From an uncultured Clostridium sp. (GTDB taxonomy: Bacteria > Bacillota > Clostridia > Clostridiales > Clostridiaceae): 7,500 bases of DNA. Position numbers and translations under genes: made by a program. How positions within the stretch are numbered: the first letter of the stretch is position 1; every line of letters starts with the position of its first letter. Of the stretch, positions 4,900 to 7,500 are shown piece by piece. The notes beneath the pieces were generated by a model. It searched no databases, was not told the DNA's origin, and saw only the letters and a program-made list of their open reading frames with translations. The DNA is taken from assembly GCF_937920395.1 (NCBI RefSeq), contig NZ_CALEVF010000364.1:1-7500 (forward strand), written 5' to 3'.

Positions 4900-4980
4900 C
4901 GGGACCAGTTCCCCTTTATTAACCCCTATTATCTCCTAGATAATTATATTATTAATTTAAATTTCAAGTTTTTATTCTTT

Positions 4981-5009
4981 TTTAGAGGATTCTTTTGTTG
5001 TAGTATAGA
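4981..5009 (+). promoter_or_regulatory. Possible promoter of the ribbon-helix-helix protein gene
   Basis: TTTAGA (4981-4986), 17-base spacer, TATAGA (5004-5009). Each box matches the vegetative consensus at 4 of 6 positions. Other pairings, such as one using CATAAT at 5013-5018, are possible. Confidence 0.3.
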
Positions 5010-5012
5010 ATG

Positions 5013-5045
5013 CATAATAACAAAAGTTAAACTAAAGTTATTATG
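5013..5045 (+). promoter_or_regulatory. 9-bp inverted repeat directly before the ribosome-binding site
   Basis: CATAATAAC (5013-5021) and GTTATTATG (5037-5045) are exact reverse complements with a 15-base spacer. The right arm ends one base before the GAGGTG site of the next gene. The spacer carries AAAGTTA, repeated across the right arm. This could be an operator for the encoded DNA-binding protein, or a translational hairpin. Confidence 0.5.
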
Positions 5046-5058
5046 TGAGGTGACCAAT

Positions 5059-5718
5059 ATGAGCAAAGCAAGAAATTTAAATTTATCTTTAAAAGAATTA
5101 ATATACATAGCAGTAGCAATAAATGAAAATACACTTGAGAATAAAATCAGATTAAAAGACGAAAAAATACCTACCGATAAATTTATTAGAAAGTTTGGAA
5201 TTAACAGAAAAGATTTTTCAGAAACTATAAAGTTGATTGAGATAAATTATAATAAGTCGACTTTTTTATATGATGTGCCCGATTCCATAAAAGGTACTGA
5301 GCCAGTTGCAAATAAAGGTTTTAACGAAAGTGAAACTCTTGTTATTAATAAAAGTGTAACAAAAGTTAATAATATAAAAAATTCAGGAAATACATCAATT
5401 GATAAAAAAAACAAAAATGAAACTTCTGTTATTATAAAAAATATAAAAGAAGAAGTTCAAGAATTTAGTAACATAAAAATAGAAATTAATGAGATGCTTG
5501 AATGGTACAGAAATCAAAAAAATATTATAGATGTTGAGATACCAATTATAAAAATAAATTCGCAAAAATTTAAAAATGAACAGGCAATTACTAGAGGTGT
5601 AAAATTGTACCTAAGTGCATTTAATACATTTAAAGATTTCTGTTTAGAAAATGGGCAGTACAAAATGCAAGATTTGATTTCAATGGCATTGATTGAGTAT
5701 GCAGACAAATATAAATAA
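5059..5718 (+). CDS. Probable ribbon-helix-helix DNA-binding plasmid protein
   Basis: The protein has 219 residues. Residues 1-75 form a compact folded region (LNLSLKELIYIAVAINENT, then IPTDKFIRKFGINRKDFSET), possibly helix-turn-helix-like. Residues about 76-140 are a low-complexity N/K/S/E linker. Residues about 177-219 look like a ribbon-helix-helix unit: strand TRGVKLYL, helix SAFNTFKDFCLEN, turn GQYK, helix MQDLISMALIEYADKY. Such domains bind DNA as dimers in CopG, ParG and Omega, which control plasmid copy number or partition. I infer a similar role because the gene sits beside rep and converges on it, but no ParA partner is visible. The start is the ATG at 5059, 6 bases after GAGGTG; an in-frame GTG at 5050 lies inside that site. 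An inverted repeat just upstream suggests self-regulation. I do not recognise a named family. Confidence 0.75.
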   Translation: MSKARNLNLSLKELIYIAVAINENTLENKIRLKDEKIPTDKFIRKFGINRKDFSETIKLIEINYNKSTFLYDVPDSIKGTEPVANKGFNESETLVINKSVTKVNNIKNSGNTSIDKKNKNETSVIIKNIKEEVQEFSNIKIEINEMLEWYRNQKNIIDVEIPIIKINSQKFKNEQAITRGVKLYLSAFNTFKDFCLENGQYKMQDLISMALIEYADKYK

Positions 5719-5747
5719 TTCAAATAATAGATTTTATAAGTTAAATC

Positions 5748-5804
5748 TTCAGCAAGCAAAATATTAAAATAAGTAGAACATATTTTAATATTTTGCTTGC
5801 TGAA
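5748..5804. terminator. 24-bp perfect hairpin shared by two convergent genes
   Basis: Arms at 5748-5771 and 5781-5804 are exact reverse complements around a 9-base loop. The right arm contains the rep stop codon and its last codons (F-Q-Q-A-K-Y), so the minus-strand gene ends inside the hairpin. The plus-strand gene ends 29 bases before it. T-tracts are short, but the length and convergent placement favour a bidirectional terminator that also prevents read-through antisense transcription. Confidence 0.75.
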
Positions 5805-6909
5805 ATTCTTCTCCAACCTCATCTTTTTCATTGTCTTTCCAACCCAATAATCCATTTTCTAAATTTTTAAATGTCATTCCACCATCTTTACCATCATATT
5901 TTCTTTGCTCATAATTATTAAAGGTGCCAGTTTTAGTTTTGGCTTTAGGTTCTTGATAATCATTTAAGATAGCTCCAAGCATCCAACCGATAACACTACC
6001 AATTTTATCTACATCTTGAGCTAAAATATATTTTTCTTTTATTATATTTATATCTCCTTTAGCAGCATCTAGTATAGCTTTAGCGTCTAAACTTGTTATA
6101 TTCTCTTTGAATATAGCTTTAATTTCATTTATAGGTCTTATAGCGTATTTTTCTTCTTCAACTTTACATTCTATAGTTGCACAGGTCTCATCTATAGGCT
6201 TTATATTTGCTTGATTAGCCTTTATATAAAATTTCAATTTTGTAACCTTACCTTTAATTTTAGATTCCTCATACTCAAACGAAATATCACTACTTCCATT
6301 TATTTCTTCATATGCAGGTTTTAATACACATCGTTTGAAATCTGCATACCTTTGATAACTTTTAGGACACTCAAGTTTAGTTCTAAGTTCATCTAAATTG
6401 TCAACTCGCCAACCAGTCCCATTTTTACTGCTATTTTCATAGCTTTTCAAGTAATAATAAAGCCGTTTACTGTAAATATTATTAAAATTCAATGTATATT
6501 TTAATTTATAAAAACACGCTTTTTTCGCACTTAACATAAGTGTTTTTAATTTTTGTCCTAATTCGAGTGATATTTTGCTCTCACCATCAATGTAATCAAT
6601 ACTTGAAAACCATGAAAAATAAATTCTATGTTCTTTATTATCTTTGTTTTTTGTAGATAATGAAAATCCTTTGCCTTCAAATGTTGCAACTGCTTTTTTT
6701 AAATCTCTATAAATATTGCTTTTATCTTTTATGTTATATAATTTACCATATTTAGCTACATCAATTTGATATTCAAGTTTTCCATCGTCTTCGATAGAAG
6801 CAAAAACCATATCTACGATATCATTTTGTTTTTTTGTTAGCTTAAATCGTGCTTCAATTATTGCTTCTGGTCTTCTTCCAATTAATTCTCCACCTTTTTT
6901 ATTTTCCAT
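5785..6909 (-). CDS. rep: Rep_3/RepB-family plasmid replication initiator
   Basis: The protein (374 residues) should bind the iterons upstream of its gene, open the origin and recruit the host replisome. Residues about 5-230 resemble the twin winged-helix Rep_3 (initiator RepB) domain. A first unit has ARFKLTKKQNDIVDMVFASI and SNIYRDLKKAVATFEGKG. A second has the family-typical YSKRLYYYLKSYENS, VDNLDELRTKLE, YADFKRCVLKPAYEEIN and a final strand VTKLKFYIK. Residues about 231-374 are an extra C-terminal region with a small helical part (PINEIKAIFKEN to GWMLGAILND, 259-316) and a polar tail. The ATG at 6907-6909 has GGAGGT 10 bases upstream; a TTG at 6925-6927 overlaps that site. GTGTAAAG sites between its promoter boxes suggest autorepression by Rep dimers. 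The last codons lie in a 24-bp hairpin. Confidence 0.92.
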   Translation of the reverse strand: MENKKGGELIGRRPEAIIEARFKLTKKQNDIVDMVFASIEDDGKLEYQIDVAKYGKLYNIKDKSNIYRDLKKAVATFEGKGFSLSTKNKDNKEHRIYFSWFSSIDYIDGESKISLELGQKLKTLMLSAKKACFYKLKYTLNFNNIYSKRLYYYLKSYENSSKNGTGWRVDNLDELRTKLECPKSYQRYADFKRCVLKPAYEEINGSSDISFEYEESKIKGKVTKLKFYIKANQANIKPIDETCATIECKVEEEKYAIRPINEIKAIFKENITSLDAKAILDAAKGDINIIKEKYILAQDVDKIGSVIGWMLGAILNDYQEPKAKTKTGTFNNYEQRKYDGKDGGMTFKNLENGLLGWKDNEKDEVGEEFQQAKY

Positions 6910-6943
6910 TACTTGTATTACCTCCAATGCCTAATATAGGTAT

Positions 6944-6986
6944 ACATTACCATGTGTAAAGTGTAAAGTCAATATACGCTTTACAC
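6944..6986 (-). promoter_or_regulatory. rep promoter with GTGTAAAG operator sites
   Basis: Minus strand: TTGACT (6967-6972), 17-base spacer, TAATGT (6944-6949) with an extended -10 TGG. GTGTAAAG occurs twice in tandem (6954-6961 and 6961-6968), between the two boxes. An inverted copy CTTTACAC lies at 6979-6986, partly overlapping the first iteron. The GTGTAA part is shared with the iteron complement. This fits the known arrangement in iteron plasmids, where Rep dimers bind an operator resembling the iterons and repress rep. Confidence 0.7.
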
Positions 6987-7067
6987 CGACATTCCTTACA
7001 CCCCTACCGACATTCCTTACACCTCTTACCGACATTCCTTACACCTCTTACCGACATTCCTTACACC
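6986..7067. repeat. Four iterons of the replication origin
   Basis: CCGACATTCCTTACACC is repeated without change at 6986-7002, 7007-7023, 7029-7045 and 7051-7067. Start-to-start spacing is 21, 22 and 22 bp, about two helical turns, with spacers of 4-5 bases (CCTA or TCTTA). Copies of this size, period and position, directly upstream of a Rep_3-type gene, are the Rep-monomer binding sites of a theta origin. No clear DnaA box (TTATCCACA-like) is visible nearby. The flanking AT-rich opening region is probably the sequence next to them. Confidence 0.92.
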
Positions 7068-7108
7068 TCTATGTCCCTCAAACCTTTGATATGGCTTGTC
7101 TTGCAGAT

Positions 7109-7156
7109 TCCTACTATACCTTTACTATACTCTTTACTATACTCTTTACTATACAA
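7109..7156. repeat. 12-bp tandem repeats next to the iterons
   Basis: TTTACTATACTC occurs at 7121-7132 and 7133-7144. A third copy (TTTACTATACAA) is at 7145-7156 and a degenerate fourth (TCCTACTATACC) at 7109-7120. The position beside the iterons is where AT-rich DNA-unwinding repeats often lie in theta origins, so that role is plausible. It could instead be the target of another plasmid protein. Confidence 0.75.
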
Positions 7157-7179
7157 CAACTGTAGTTGTTGTATTTTTA
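7151..7179. terminator. Hairpin between the coiled-coil gene and the origin
   Basis: ATACAACAACT (7151-7161) and AGTTGTTGTAT (7164-7174) are perfect reverse complements. In plus-strand sense five T follow, a good intrinsic terminator, though no plus-strand gene ends here. In minus-strand sense it begins 3 bases after the stop codon of the coiled-coil gene but lacks a T-tract. It may insulate the origin from transcription on both sides. Confidence 0.6.
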
Positions 7180-7500
7180 TAGTTCTAAATCTTCTCTTTT
7201 ATTTCTTCTTGAGATCCTCTCAGTTTCTTTTTCATCTTTTAATTTTTGTTGAACTTCAGACATTAAATTATTTTTTTCTAATGTACTAGTCATTATTTTA
7301 TATTCTTTTATTAAACCTAATACATTATCATTTAACTTTTTATGATCTTTTTTTAATTTATTGTATTTATTTAAAGTTTCTTTATATCTTGTGTTATAAC
7401 TTAAATTATTTCGTTCCAGTAATGTATTAACTCTTTTTAATTCATTCAAAGAGTTCTCATTTAGCACTTCTTTTTTAGCTAAATCTATTATTTTATTATA
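7177..7500 (-). CDS. C-terminal part of a coiled-coil protein, cut by the right window edge
   Basis: The frame is open to base 7500, so the 107 visible residues are the end of a larger protein. A GTG at 7465-7467 lacks a ribosome-binding site and is just an internal Val codon. The visible part is almost wholly helical and charged (about 45% K, E, R and D), with heptad-like Leu/Ile spacing: LNELKRVNTLLERNNL, YNKLKKDHKKLNDNV, then MTSTLEKNNLMSEVQQKLK and a basic tail RISRRNKREDLEL. No catalytic motif is present. On small Gram-positive plasmids a coiled-coil tail like this is common at the C-terminus of MobV/Pre relaxases, but the N-terminal relaxase motifs would be outside the window, so the function stays open. 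Confidence 0.6.
   Translation of the reverse strand, partial: YNKIIDLAKKEVLNENSLNELKRVNTLLERNNLSYNTRYKETLNKYNKLKKDHKKLNDNVLGLIKEYKIMTSTLEKNNLMSEVQQKLKDEKETERISRRNKREDLEL

Noticed and set aside
4900..4920. Short hairpin GGGACCAGTTCCC as a terminator for the integrase remnant
   Set aside because: The stem has only four clean pairs per side with mismatches inside, and no T-tract follows.
5514..5855. 113-codon minus-strand open frame
   Set aside because: It overlaps the 3' ends of the ribbon-helix-helix gene and rep and the hairpin between them; it has no ribosome-binding site and looks like a shadow.
6986..7067. CRISPR array
   Set aside because: Unique spacers are only 4-5 bases and nearly identical, which is an iteron array, not CRISPR.
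7071..7289. 72-codon plus-strand open frame beginning right after the iterons
   Set aside because: It encodes repeats from the 12-bp tandem array (YSLLYSLLY), crosses a terminator hairpin and lies opposite the coiled-coil gene.
1..7500. tRNA, rRNA or riboswitch
   Set aside because: No cloverleaf with a TTCGA-type arm and no conserved rRNA or riboswitch core was seen on either strand by eye.

Overview
The window is very AT-rich, with clostridial-type Shine-Dalgarno sites (GGAGG and variants), strong sigma-A-like promoters and hairpin terminators. The proteins look low-GC Gram-positive, so I read it as part of a theta-replicating plasmid from Clostridium or a close relative. The main evidence is an iteron origin with a Rep_3/RepB-type initiator (about 5785-7070). 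This sits beside accessory genes: a toxin-antitoxin pair, two tyrosine recombinases (one dead) and a secreted protease. Both window ends cut through minus-strand genes, so more plasmid lies on each side.

Left part (1-990): the first codons of a minus-strand gene lie behind a 16-bp perfect inverted repeat. A poorly coding stretch follows, then a small XRE-family regulator (463-714). Its promoter carries three head-to-tail 10-bp repeats, probably its own operator. After it comes decayed-looking DNA and a strong hairpin.

Stability and recombination module (950-2390): a YefM/YoeB toxin-antitoxin operon on the minus strand has a textbook operator with two TGTACA cores 12 bp apart. Upstream is a catalytic-domain-only tyrosine recombinase of FimB/FimE size. 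Its upstream region has 11-bp inverted repeats around promoter elements. A 24-bp near-identical terminator-like sequence occurs on both sides of the module.

Cargo (2628-4900): a small membrane-anchored protein (minus) and a secreted C39-like cysteine peptidase (plus) are transcribed divergently from overlapping promoters. Downstream are a 22-bp perfect hairpin and the 3' part of a second integrase, inactivated by truncation and an in-frame TGA.

Replication region (5000-7500): a gene for a probable ribbon-helix-helix DNA-binding protein (plus) converges on rep (minus) across a 24-bp perfect hairpin. The rep promoter carries GTGTAAAG operator sites that share sequence with four iterons of 21-22 bp period just upstream. 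Beyond these are 12-bp tandem repeats, a hairpin, and the C-terminal end of a coiled-coil protein that runs off the right edge.
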